A stretch of 64,000 nt of DNA from Niallia sp. FSL W8-0635. Lineage in GTDB: Bacteria > Bacillota > Bacilli > Bacillales > Cytobacillaceae. The notes under the pieces are model-generated. The model had not been told where the DNA came from. It did not search any database and saw only the letters and a program-made list of their open reading frames with translations. The first letter of the stretch is position 1, and each line of letters begins with the position of its first letter. Positions 46,165 to 55,600 of the stretch are shown piece by piece. The stretch spans positions 1,280,501 through 1,344,500 of the forward strand of contig NZ_JBBOYD010000001.1 of assembly GCF_038007965.1 (NCBI RefSeq). The letters run 5' to 3'. The translations under genes were made by a program, and so were the position numbers.

Positions 46165-47075
46165 TAATCCCCCTTTATAATAAAGAACAGTATATTGAAA
46201 GAACGATAATGTCTATTTTATCCCAAACATTTCAGGATTTTGAGATTATCATTGTAGACGATGGTTCAACAGATGGCAGTGTAGAAAAAGCTGAAGCGTG
46301 GATAGATGATCGAATTACAGTTCGAAGAATGGAACATAAGGGTGCTTCAGCAGCGAGAAATGAAGGAATACTTGCTGCAACGGCAGATTTAATTACTTTT
46401 ATTGATGCAGACGATGAATGGAAGCCGCGATTCCTAGAAACTATCATTGATTTAAAAAATAAGTATCCTTCCTGTGGTGCATATGCGACAAGTTATGAGA
46501 TTAAGTTGCCAAGCAAAAAAAAGATTATTCCTACTATTTATGAAACACCAGAGAAGTGGGAAGGCATGTTTACAAACTATGTGGAAAAAACACTAAAGGA
46601 TTTGCCTATTATCTCCTCTGCAGTTGCTGTTCGAAAAGAAGTTTTTAAAGAAATAGGCTTATTCAAAGAAGGAGAACCACTTGGGGAAGATCAAGATATG
46701 TGGTTGAGGATTGGATTAGATTATCCAATTGCTTATAAAAATGAAAGCTTTGCGATTTATTATCGTGGTTTAGAAAATAGTGTGTGTATGGATTTAAGTA
46801 TTTTAAATCGATATCCAATTATCGACTACTTAGAGAGACTCCTTCATAAAGAAAATCTTCCTTATATAGATGTCTATTTATCCAAATTAAAATTAGATTA
46901 TAGCAAAAGATTACTAGAGGCAAACCAATTAGATTCTGCATGGGAGGAATTACATCATACTAAAGCAAAAGTATATAAGTGGGAAAAAATAAAATTATGG
47001 ATGCTTTACTATTGGAAAAAGATATCCAATAAAAATAGTTTTCATTCCAAAAAATATAATAAAGAATGTCCATAA
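46146..47075 (+). CDS. Family 2 glycosyltransferase
   Basis: A 309-residue GT2 enzyme. The N-terminal nucleotide-binding segment is VSVVIPLYNKEQYI, followed by IIVDDGSTDGS and the metal motif FIDADDEW; GEDQDMWLRIG marks the acceptor side. There is no membrane segment. GGGAGG lies upstream of the ATG at 46146 inside the end of the preceding gene, so the two are coupled. It should add one sugar to a surface glycan, with donor and acceptor unknown. Confidence 0.92.
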   Translation: MVAVSVVIPLYNKEQYIERTIMSILSQTFQDFEIIIVDDGSTDGSVEKAEAWIDDRITVRRMEHKGASAARNEGILAATADLITFIDADDEWKPRFLETIIDLKNKYPSCGAYATSYEIKLPSKKKIIPTIYETPEKWEGMFTNYVEKTLKDLPIISSAVAVRKEVFKEIGLFKEGEPLGEDQDMWLRIGLDYPIAYKNESFAIYYRGLENSVCMDLSILNRYPIIDYLERLLHKENLPYIDVYLSKLKLDYSKRLLEANQLDSAWEELHHTKAKVYKWEKIKLWMLYYWKKISNKNSFHSKKYNKECP

Positions 47076-47155
47076 GCTAACGCCTAAAAGATATTGTGCC
47101 CCTGCTAAAAAGAAAGGAGCCGGGGCCTGTGATTTTGCCAATCGCAATAATCTTC

Positions 47156-47710
47156 TTATGAGTTTTCAATAGGTGCACCAGGTGGATAGTAATAAGGTGG
47201 AACTTTAATCCAGCCCCTTTTTCTCATTAAATCCTTTACACTTGCACCGAATTTCATTTTTTCTAACATACATTGTGTAAACATAGTAGCTACGTCATTT
47301 CGTACACATTGGGATACAGATGCTGCACAGTGAGTAATGGATGCAGCGGTTTTAATGCTTAATCCATTCATGATTTCGTTATCCGTCATCTTCACACCAA
47401 GTGGGACAGCCTGTGAATTAGAAAGTGGTCGTTGTTCAGTAGTTGGTGGCAATGGAATACCTTCTGCTTTAAGAAATTCTCGAAATCTTTGCCCTTGTGC
47501 ATCACATTGTTTATAGCTGTCTTTTAGAGATTTGATAACATCATCATCAGTTGTTGTATTTAATGCTACCTGAATATAAATATTGGCCTCATCCACAATA
47601 GTAAGATAGATCCAGCAGCTCATTACTTCGCCTACATGGAGAGGGTTTTTTGGCTCCGTATCTAGATTCAATTGTAAATAATCTTTTAATGCTTCAAAAA
47701 TTGTTGTCAT
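47156..47710 (-). CDS. DUF3231 family protein
   Basis: A 184-residue protein with the features of the DUF3231 family of spore formers, related to ferritin-like coat proteins: a first half of helices (LHVGEVMSCWIYLT, then SLKDSYKQCDAQGQRFREFL in parts) and a second half with ASITHCAASVSQCVRNDVATMF. It is rich in cysteine and ends in a proline/tyrosine tail (VPPYYYPPGAP) typical of the family. I chose ATG 47710, with AGGA eight bases upstream, over longer frames. Family members are often spore-associated, but no activity is established. A 31-base palindrome lies just upstream. Confidence 0.8.
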   Translation of the reverse strand: MTTIFEALKDYLQLNLDTEPKNPLHVGEVMSCWIYLTIVDEANIYIQVALNTTTDDDVIKSLKDSYKQCDAQGQRFREFLKAEGIPLPPTTEQRPLSNSQAVPLGVKMTDNEIMNGLSIKTAASITHCAASVSQCVRNDVATMFTQCMLEKMKFGASVKDLMRKRGWIKVPPYYYPPGAPIENS

Positions 47711-48036
47711 CGTAACCATCCTAATAGGGAAATTTTTTTCATTACTTAACAATCCTTTGTTTAAAACAATGGATTGTTAGACAGTTGGCCGTTTTGAGAG
47801 ATGGGAAATTACTGCTTGAAGGATTCAAGTTTGTAAGAATAATGTTCATTGCTATTCCATCATCTCTATTATTTGCATGCAGAATCGAATAAATTCGCAA
47901 GGAATGGTAAATTATTAATTTGCAAAGAGGAAACTTTTTTTCTCTAGACCCACTGATTTCTTTTCTGCTAATATAGTTAGGTTGACTTTTTGTACATATT
48001 GAAATTATTGGAAAAATAAAAAGAGGTTGATGAAAA
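47711..48036. promoter_or_regulatory. Divergent region with a 31-base palindrome
   Basis: Between the DUF3231 gene and the cation efflux gene. AACAATCCTTTGTTT (47748-47762) is matched by the complement of 47764-47778 at 14 of 15 positions around a single central base. TTGACT at 47992-47997 may be a -35 box for the plus-strand gene. No gene is seen. Confidence 0.55.
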
Positions 48037-48927
48037 TTGGGATCGAGAGAAGTACTAGCCAAAAGAGTAGCGTGGATTAGTGTAATTAGTAATATTGTAT
48101 TAACTATAGGGAAACTAATAGTTGGTTGGATGGGGAATAGTGACGCTGTTTTCGCAGATGGAATTCACTCTGCTGCAGATGTCTTTGCCTCTGTTATTGT
48201 TTTGGTTGTTATTAGAATTGCCAATAAACCTGCTGATCAAGAACATCCATATGGACATGGTAAGGCAGAAATAATTGTATCAGGACTAGTCGGGATGATC
48301 CTTCTTTGTGTTTCTATCTATTTGGTTTATGAAGTAATCATAGGTTTCTTTCATCCGATTACTACACCAAGCTTAATCGCAATGTGGGTCGCCGTGATTT
48401 CTTATATTTCAAAAGTGCTTTTATATCGATATAGTAAGAAGATTGCTGAAGAACAAAATAGTAAAGCGATTGAAGCAATTGCTTATGATCATAAGGCGGA
48501 TATTGTGGCCTCTATTGCAGCTGCAATAGGCGTTTTATTGTCTATCATTGGGGAAAAGTTAATGATTAATATCCTACTTTATGGAGATAAAGTTGCAACA
48601 ATCATCGTCGCGTATTTAATTTTTAAAATTGCGAAGGAAATGGTAAGTGAAGCTTTCGATATATTACTCGAACGAAATATAGATTTAGAAATTTTAAGGG
48701 AATATCGCGAAATTATCGCTTCTTTCTCTGAAGTAAAAAGGATTGACCGTTTACGTGCTAGAGAACATGGACATTATATTTTAGTCGATTTGCGTATTTC
48801 CATCGATTATGATAAATCGATTAAGGAAGGACATGATTTATCGAGAAAAATAAAGAAGAAGCTTATGGCAAAGCATGACAATATTAACGAAGTGCTTATT
48901 CATTTGAATCCTTATTTTAAAGAATAG
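48037..48927 (+). CDS. Cation diffusion facilitator (metal efflux) protein
   Basis: A 296-residue CDF family transporter, which exchanges cytoplasmic metal ions for protons. Six membrane segments (residues about 10-200) carry the two metal-binding signatures, ADGIHSAAD in helix 2 and YDHKADI in helix 5, followed by a cytoplasmic domain (about 205-296) with HGHYILVDLRI. The DxxxD in helix 5 region pattern resembles the manganese-exporting MneP/MneS branch of Bacillus, but zinc, cobalt or iron cannot be excluded. TTG start with an AGAGG site upstream. It is transcribed alone. Confidence 0.9.
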   Translation: MGSREVLAKRVAWISVISNIVLTIGKLIVGWMGNSDAVFADGIHSAADVFASVIVLVVIRIANKPADQEHPYGHGKAEIIVSGLVGMILLCVSIYLVYEVIIGFFHPITTPSLIAMWVAVISYISKVLLYRYSKKIAEEQNSKAIEAIAYDHKADIVASIAAAIGVLLSIIGEKLMINILLYGDKVATIIVAYLIFKIAKEMVSEAFDILLERNIDLEILREYREIIASFSEVKRIDRLRAREHGHYILVDLRISIDYDKSIKEGHDLSRKIKKKLMAKHDNINEVLIHLNPYFKE

Positions 48928-49069
48928 AAGCTTGTTAGGATTTTAATTAGTTAACAGTATTGAATTGTGACAATATCAGTAACATATGCCTACTTCCATT
49001 GAATATAGGTACTATCAGCACTATAGTAAAGGGGAAGATAATAAAGTCTTTCTTAAGGAGCTGAACACA

Positions 49070-49705
49070 GTGCAAAAAGTATTATATATTACAGCAAATC
49101 CATTTGATGCATCTAAATCATATGGAATGGCAGTAGGTAAAGCGTTTATTGAACAATATAAAGCATCCAATCCAGAGGATGAGGTGATACACATTGACCT
49201 TTATAAAGAATATATTCCTTCTATTGATGCAGACGTATTCCAAGGATGGGGAAAGCTGCAATCTGGAAATGGATTTGATCAGCTATCAGATGAAGAAAAA
49301 ACAAAGGTTAGTCGTTTGGCGGAATTAAGTGAACAATTTGTTCAAGCTGATAAATATATTTTTGTTACGCCATTATGGAATTTATTATTTCCACCAGTTA
49401 TGAAAGCTTATTTGGATTCTGTAGCTGTAGCTGGAAAAGCATTTGAATATACAGGGGAGGGACCAAAGGGGCTTCTTGGTGATAAAAAAGCTCTTCATAT
49501 TCAAGCGAGTGGCGGGATATATTCTCATGGACCATCAGCCGACAAAGAAATGGGACATCGTTATTTAAAGACGTTAATGGGATTTTTCGGCATTACTGAT
49601 TTCCAAGGTTTATTTGTGGAAGGGCATGATTTAGCGCCAGAAAAGGCAGACGAAATAAAAGAAAACGCGGTTGCACGTGCAAAGGATGTAGCTACTACTT
49701 TTTAA
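49070..49705 (+). CDS. azoR: FMN-dependent NADH-azoreductase
   Basis: A 211-residue flavodoxin-fold enzyme that reduces azo dyes and quinones with NADH, often part of thiol or quinone stress defence. Family motifs: [16 protein letters not shown] at the N terminus (FMN phosphate loop), [17 protein letters not shown], and [13 protein letters not shown] chose the GTG at 49070 because AAGGAG lies nine bases upstream and homology begins at VQKVLYI; a longer frame from 48986 is unsupported. It is monocistronic with a hairpin downstream. Confidence 0.93.
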   Translation: MQKVLYITANPFDASKSYGMAVGKAFIEQYKASNPEDEVIHIDLYKEYIPSIDADVFQGWGKLQSGNGFDQLSDEEKTKVSRLAELSEQFVQADKYIFVTPLWNLLFPPVMKAYLDSVAVAGKAFEYTGEGPKGLLGDKKALHIQASGGIYSHGPSADKEMGHRYLKTLMGFFGITDFQGLFVEGHDLAPEKADEIKENAVARAKDVATTF

Positions 49706-49730
49706 ATAGAATAGAACTAAAAAAAGGTTA

Positions 49731-49778
49731 TGAAAAATAATGTTCTTATATGAACAATTTTTCAGGGCCCTTTTTTTA
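49731..49778. terminator. Hairpin between azoR and the minus-strand nucleotidyltransferase
   Basis: TGAAAAATAATGTTC (49731-49745) pairs with GAACAATTTTTCA (49752-49764) with a small bulge; GGGCCCTTTTTTT follows on the plus side and a T run on the minus side. Confidence 0.7.
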
Positions 49779-50573
49779 ATTGTTCCAGACTTCTTTTAAA
49801 GTAAAACGAAATAGTTCATCTAGTTGTCCGGTTGGATCTAGCGAATGTTTTTCTAAACTTTTTGCGAAAGTTTCTAATTGGTATATCTCTCTTTCTAAAT
49901 ACATGTTAATAAGGTTGATTCGTGGTTCGAGTGTTAATTCTTCTCCAGATTTTTTCCTTTTTAATAAAGTATCAATACTCATACGAAGGTCGCCATCTGG
50001 GATAAGTTTATGTACCAAAGTTTCGAATTCCATTGGTGGAATCGTTTGGTATATTTGAGTCCACTTGGCTGCTAAAATTGGTCGTAATACATAAAAATAT
50101 TTTTTGATTTTAACAGTATCTCCTTGTAAATATTCTCGGAAATTTCCTTTCGCCATATTTAAATAATGATAGATAGTGGAAGAAGGCGAGAATATTTCTT
50201 TTTCTAGTTCTTTCATTTTGGCAATGGTTGAAAAACGCTGGTAATATACCATGCTGGACCGTAGCCATTCTAATAAAGGTGGGTTGGATTTTCGAAAAAG
50301 CTTAAGAGCTTTAGTCAGTTCCCAGCCGCTCATATCTAATAATGGATCAACAGGGATTGATAATGAATCATGGCTAGGAATCTCGATTACATCTCGTTTG
50401 CGATCAATCGATAAGTACCAGTTCGGTTGATGAATATAGATAAAACGAACATCATAATCACTATCCTTGGATGGAAAACCCCATGCACGACTTCCGGATT
50501 CACATGCATAAAGCACTTTTATGTTAAATTCCTTTTCCGTTTGTTCGATTACTTCTTTGATATGCTTTTCCAT
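49776..50573 (-). CDS. Nucleotidyltransferase, YcgL/RlaP family
   Basis: A 265-residue protein of the PF10127 predicted nucleotidyltransferase family. The polymerase-beta-like active site is GSRAWGFPSKDSDYDVRF, giving the GS...DxD pattern, and ARLA-type helical regions follow with REYLQGDTVKIKKYFYVLRP. These enzymes attach nucleotides to proteins, RNA or antibiotics; members studied in phage and bacteria act on RNA, but substrate here is unknown. I chose ATG 50573; ATG 50585 has no spaced ribosome site. The stop nearly abuts the azoR hairpin. Confidence 0.85.
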   Translation of the reverse strand: MEKHIKEVIEQTEKEFNIKVLYACESGSRAWGFPSKDSDYDVRFIYIHQPNWYLSIDRKRDVIEIPSHDSLSIPVDPLLDMSGWELTKALKLFRKSNPPLLEWLRSSMVYYQRFSTIAKMKELEKEIFSPSSTIYHYLNMAKGNFREYLQGDTVKIKKYFYVLRPILAAKWTQIYQTIPPMEFETLVHKLIPDGDLRMSIDTLLKRKKSGEELTLEPRINLINMYLEREIYQLETFAKSLEKHSLDPTGQLDELFRFTLKEVWNN

Positions 50574-50640
50574 TAAGGTACACATCCTAGTTATTTTTTG
50601 TTATTGTATATGGTAGCATTTTTCTCTCTTTTCTGTAAAA

Positions 50641-50662
50641 TGATAACGTTTTCTTGTATAAT
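50641..50662 (+). promoter_or_regulatory. Candidate cre and -10 box before the TIM-barrel gene
   Basis: TGATAACGTTTTCT (50641-50654) resembles a CcpA box with two mismatches. TATAAT follows at 50657-50662. The -35 is poor. Confidence 0.4.
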
Positions 50663-50755
50663 AATAAGTGTATTTTTATATAAGCTTATAGTGAAATAGG
50701 TTGTTTTTATATTTTGAGCTATGTCCATAATCTGTCTTAAAAGGGGGAAGGATAA

Positions 50756-51523
50756 ATGAAGAATATACCAATTGCTATTCAAATGTATACGTTAAGAAAT
50801 GAATGTGAAGAAGATTTTCGTGGGACTCTCCGAAAGGTTGCAAGCTTAGGTTTTCAAGGAGTGGAGCTTGCTGGATATGGAGGGATTCCTGTAGGAGAAT
50901 TAAAGGAATTATTGGATGAACTAGGTCTTCAAGTTGCTGGTTGTCATGTTCCCTTAGCTGATTTGGAGAGTAATTTAGCCAACGTAATACAGGAACAGTT
51001 AGTATTAGAGAGTAAGTTTTTAGTATGCCCCTATCTTTTACCAGAGAAAAGAACAGAAGCCGATTATCAGTCACTGATTACTTTCTTAAATAAGGCTGGA
51101 GCAGCGTGTCAAAAAGCAGGAATTTCCCTCTGTTATCACAATCATGATTTTGAATTAGAGAACTTACAGGACGGCAGAACGGCATTAGCTACAATAATGG
51201 AAGAAACAGATGCAAGCCTTGTTTTTGCAGAGTTAGATGTATACTGGCTTTCTAAGCGAGAGTATGATCCAGCGAAATGGATGGCTACATATAGAGACAG
51301 AACAAAGCTTGTCCATTTAAAAGATATGACAACAGATGAAGAGCGTTTCTTTGCTGAAGTAGGTACGGGGTCTATTGATTTTCAAGCTATTCTAAAAAAA
51401 GGGGAGGAAGCGGATATACAATGGTGGATCATTGAACAGGATGCTACTAGAAGAACACCATTTGAAAGTATTGAAATTAGTTTGAATAATTTAAGGGAAA
51501 TGATAGATGGACTGAATAAATAA
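50756..51523 (+). CDS. Sugar phosphate isomerase/epimerase family protein
   Basis: A 255-residue TIM-barrel protein of the xylose-isomerase-like AP endonuclease superfamily. Typical elements are IAIQMYTLRNECEEDF at the start, GFQGVELAGYGG, ISLCYHNHDFE, FAELDVYWL, VHLKDM and the C-terminal WWIIEQDAT; the glutamate, aspartate and histidine residues in these motifs are the expected metal ligands. Relatives act on inositol- or sugar-derived substrates, but the true substrate cannot be told. GGGGGAAGG precedes the ATG. A candidate cre site upstream suggests carbon control. It is transcribed alone. Confidence 0.85.
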   Translation: MKNIPIAIQMYTLRNECEEDFRGTLRKVASLGFQGVELAGYGGIPVGELKELLDELGLQVAGCHVPLADLESNLANVIQEQLVLESKFLVCPYLLPEKRTEADYQSLITFLNKAGAACQKAGISLCYHNHDFELENLQDGRTALATIMEETDASLVFAELDVYWLSKREYDPAKWMATYRDRTKLVHLKDMTTDEERFFAEVGTGSIDFQAILKKGEEADIQWWIIEQDATRRTPFESIEISLNNLREMIDGLNK

Positions 51524-51530
51524 ATAGTAT

Positions 51531-51555
51531 AGTGGGGGCAAGTCCCCCGCTATTT
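51531..51555. terminator. Hairpin between convergent genes
   Basis: AGTGGGGG (51531-51538) pairs with CCCCCGCT (51544-51551), with flanking AATA/TATT pairing. It can serve both the plus-strand isomerase-like gene and the minus-strand DDAH gene. Confidence 0.7.
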
Positions 51556-51579
51556 GAATATTAAATTTCTATGGTCATA

Positions 51580-52413
51580 TTATTGTTCTCTAAGTAATGG
51601 CATGGAGCAACAACGAAAGGAACCACCAGACTTAATTATTTCTGAAAAATCAACCTCAATGACCTCATAGCCTCTTTTTTGTAGTTCTTTATTGACACCT
51701 TCATTCATAGGCAAGCTAAATACTTTTTTGTGGCCAATGGATAATACATTGGTACCTAATGTGGCTTGCTCTTTTGCGCTCACATGAATTAAATCATAAC
51801 GATCTCGTAACATTCGTTCCTTTTCTTTATGGAATTCTCCCGGAAATATTAGCCCTTCCGTAGGAGACAGAACATTAAACACACAATCTAGATGAAGATA
51901 CGTATCGGTAAAGGGAACAGAAATGACATCATAGGATGGTAGTAATGTCTGTAAATGACGGATAGCAAATTTATTTGTACGCTGGCTAATGCCAACATAA
52001 ATGGTTTTTCCGTCAATGATGACATCTCCACCTTCGATAATATTTCCTTTAATATCTGTATAAGTAATTTCCTGTTCTTTTAAATAGTCTATTAAAATCC
52101 TTTCTTCACCACGTCTTACATCTCGAGCCATTTCTGCTACGAAAATTTGGTTACCTAATGTGAACCCAATATCCCTTGTAAATACTTGTTCATGGTATTT
52201 TTCCTCAGGAGGAAGAAGAATCGTTTGTACTCCGTGTTCTTGCAGCTTTTCAACAAATGTTTGATGTTGCTTTTCAGCAAGTTGCCTATCAATATTTTTC
52301 TTTGCATGTTTCTTTTGTATATCGTTTATAGGAACTTTAATAGCCATATATTCTGGTGGTGCTAAAACTACAGCTTTCAATGGATCATATTCATTGGAAC
52401 AGTGTACTTTCAT
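51580..52413 (-). CDS. Dimethylarginine dimethylaminohydrolase family protein (YkgA-like)
   Basis: A 277-residue guanidino-group modifying enzyme. Family motifs are FTRDIGFTLG, GNIIEGGDV, THLD-like YLHLDCVFNVL with the catalytic histidine, and the C-terminal nucleophile region GGSFRCCSMPL, where C268 is the likely active cysteine. Enzymes of this family hydrolyse methylarginine, arginine, citrulline or related compounds; Bacillus YkgA has no firm substrate. It is transcribed alone on the minus strand. Confidence 0.87.
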   Translation of the reverse strand: MKVHCSNEYDPLKAVVLAPPEYMAIKVPINDIQKKHAKKNIDRQLAEKQHQTFVEKLQEHGVQTILLPPEEKYHEQVFTRDIGFTLGNQIFVAEMARDVRRGEERILIDYLKEQEITYTDIKGNIIEGGDVIIDGKTIYVGISQRTNKFAIRHLQTLLPSYDVISVPFTDTYLHLDCVFNVLSPTEGLIFPGEFHKEKERMLRDRYDLIHVSAKEQATLGTNVLSIGHKKVFSLPMNEGVNKELQKRGYEVIEVDFSEIIKSGGSFRCCSMPLLREQ

Positions 52414-52536
52414 GACAAAATCCTTTCCAGTTTAATATAGAATTTAGTTTTTCCTGATTATGTTTTTTTATGAAAGAACTTGTGTGTTTTGTTTGAAGAG
52501 GGAATGATAGCAAACTTGAAAGGGGAGGCGTTGGTG

Positions 52537-52653
52537 GTGGTGTTTATGAGTGGGATGAACGCCAGAAGAAGGAGAAAATCAGGAAGAAGTGGTGATCATC
52601 ACCCCAAACACAAGAATAAGAATAAGCCAGTGAAGCATGCTTCACTGGCTTAA
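52537..52653 (+). CDS. Possible small basic peptide
   Basis: A 38-codon frame beginning at one of three consecutive GTG codons, of which 52537 lies eight bases after AGGGGAGG. It reads VVFMSGMNARRRRKSGR at the start, then a His/Lys-rich part (DHHPKHKNKNK). The 3-prime end overlaps a perfect palindrome that also works as the swrC terminator on the other strand. No homolog is known to me. The ribosome site is the main argument, so this is tentative. Confidence 0.35.
   Translation: MVFMSGMNARRRRKSGRSGDHHPKHKNKNKPVKHASLA
52624..52653 (-). terminator. Terminator after swrC
   Basis: AAGCCAGTGAAGC and GCTTCACTGGCTT form a perfect palindrome (52624-52651). Minus-strand reading continues into the T-rich ATTCTTATTCTTG. 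Confidence 0.8.
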
Positions 52654-52667
52654 GGTAAATGGATGGA

Positions 52668-55600
52668 TTAGCTTTCATCGATATCCTTACGATTTTTCTT
52701 AAATAGTTTAGAAAGAACTTCGTAAACAATTGGAACAATAACAAGTGTTAATAAAGTAGAACTGATTAAACCACCAATAACCGTAATACCAAGGTCTTTA
52801 GAGATTAATCCACTACCACCTGATCCAATTGCTAATGGAATTAATGCACCAATTGTTGCAATTGCTGTCATTAGAATAGGGCGAAGACGGGTAGATCCTG
52901 CTTCAAGAATCGCTTCACGCATATTCATTCCATCACGTTCCATATGAATGATGCGGTCTACTAATACAATCGCATTCGTTACAACTATACCGATTAACAT
53001 CAATAATCCCATCATAACCGATACGGAAATAGTTAGACCTGCAATATATAAGCCTACAAAGGAACCAATAACAGCAAACGGTAAACTAAATAGGATTGAG
53101 AATGGGGCAACCCCTTCACGGAATGTTACGACAAGAATAAAGTATACAATCGCAACAGCAGCAATCATTGCTACACCCAATTGCGTAAATGTTTCATTCA
53201 TATCTGCTGCAACACCAGCAACGTCTATAGTAACACCTTTTGGTAAGTCAAGTTTATCAATTTCTTTATCCACTTCACTTGTTACTTTGGAAACATCACT
53301 ACCAAGAATTTTTCCAGATACCGTTGCATAATACTCGCCTTTACTGCGGGAAAGCGTATTTAAAGTAGTTCCTTCTTCCACTTCAACAAGCTCTGAAAGT
53401 GGCATTGTATTTCCTAATGCAGTTGGAATTTCTGTGTCTAGCATATCGTCAATTGACTTAGGCTGTGCTGATTTTTCTTGCTGAACGATGACATCTAAAG
53501 CTTCACCATCTTTTTCGATGGTTGTGACAACATCTTTTGTATTATCTGGGCTTAGCATCATTAGAAGCTGACCTGCTGTTAAGCCATACTGCAATAATTC
53601 ATCTTGATCTACTTTAAATGTATATTCTACATATGCATCTTCAGCAGTGGTTGAAACATCTTCTAATTTGTCGTTCTCTTTTAAAATATCTTCTGCTTTT
53701 TTAACAGCTTCATTAAGCTTATCTAAATCTTCACTATAGAATGTATAGCTTACTTCATTTGTTGACATTCCCATTGATGAGAAGTCTTGCGTTTTCCATT
53801 CACCAGACTGACCAATATTTGTAATGTATTCTTCAATTTCATCACGAACTTCTGGGAAGTTTTTCATATCTTCATCAAAGATTAGGTACATAAGTGCACC
53901 GCCAGCTCCCATGCCCATCATGGCACTTTGTGCATCAGCTGTATCATTGATAGATAATTGAACAATATCAATATCTTTGCGATCAAGCATTTTTTCTTCT
54001 ACTTCTGTAACGTTCTTTAATGTTTCATCCTTTAATTCACCAGTTTCTGGTGTATAGGTGATATACATTGTTTTTTCTTCTTCACTTCCTAAGAAGCTAA
54101 AGCCGATTAGTGGGGTAAGCGCAACACTTCCAGCTAATAAAACAATAGCAATAATAGAAGTAATGATTTTATGATTTAGAGATTTCTCAAGAATGCCTCT
54201 ATACCAATTCGCCAATTTGCCGGCTTCTTTATGATTACTTTCTACTTTCTCTCCATATAATTTCTTCTTAAATAGGAAGTGAGAAAGTGCAGGTACAATT
54301 GTTATCGCAACAAGTAAGGATGCGCCAAGTGAGAATGCCATTGTTAAAGCGAAAGGACGGAATAATTCTCCAACCATTCCACCAACAAACATTAATGGTG
54401 CAAATACAGCTACCGTTACTAATGTGGAAGAAAGGATTGGTTTAAACATTTCAATCGTTGCTTCTCTAATTAACGCACGACCTGTTAATTTCTCTTCTTT
54501 AAGGTGTAGACGTCTGTAAATATTTTCTACCACAACGATGGAGTCATCAATTACCCGACCAATCGCAACCGTGATAGCACCTAGTGTCATTATATTTAAT
54601 GTAATATCCATCCAGTTTAGTAGCAATAATGCCATGAAAATAGAAACTGGGATAGAAATAATAGAGATAATCGTTGATTTAAAATCGCGTAAGAATAACA
54701 AAATGATTAATACAGCAATTAAACAACCAAATACTGCTTTTTCAATCATCGTAAATACCGATTTTTCAATTGGAGCCCCTTGGTCAAGAGAAACATCAAT
54801 TACTAAGCCATCGATATTCTTTTGTTCGTCCTCAATTAAATCCTTAACACTGTTAACGACATCAACTGTGTTAGCTTGCTGTCCTTTTACAATTTGGATT
54901 GCAATTGCATCTTCACCATTTGTACGAGAGACAGATTCTACTTTCCCAACTACTTCAATTTTAGCAATATCGCTAAGCTTGACGAATGGGGATGGATTTT
55001 GTTCTGAAGGAGTTACAGGAATAAGCATATCCTTTAGCTCTTTTTCTGTCATGAACTTCCCATCAATTGCAACTGCCTGTTCTCCTTCTTCAAACTCATA
55101 AAGTCCTAAGGAAACAGCTAAGTTACTTGCTTGGATCATTTCTTTAACTGTATCTTCTGTTAAATCCAATTGTGCCATTTTTTCTTTATCGTATGTTAAA
55201 TCTACTTCTTCAATATGTTGTCCAGTGATGGTTGCAGAAGCTACTCCGTCAATCTTCTCAATTTTCGGAAGGATGATTTCTTCAACCGTTGACGTTAATT
55301 CAGTAATATCTTCTTCTGTACTGCTGACACTTAAAGCTACAACCGGCATCATATTCATACTGATTGCTGTGACTGTAGGTTCCTGTGCATCGTCAGGTAA
55401 GGTGATATTATCTAAAGCAGATTGCAAAGCACGCTTTGCTTCATCCATATCTGTCCCATATTCATACTCCAATTGAACATTTGCCATGTTCGAATAAGAA
55501 TTTGAATAAACAGCTTTTACATCTTCTAGATTTTCTACTATTTTTTCTATCGGCATGGAAACCTCTTCCATTACCTTCTCAGGAGTAGCTCCCGGATAAA

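Noticed and set aside
47097..47132. GCCCC/GGGGC pairing after the GT2 gene as a terminator
   Set aside because: Short stem, long loop and no T run on either strand.
54538..55101. 187-codon plus-strand frame inside swrC
   Set aside because: It lies wholly within the strongly conserved RND gene on the other strand and lacks a ribosome site.
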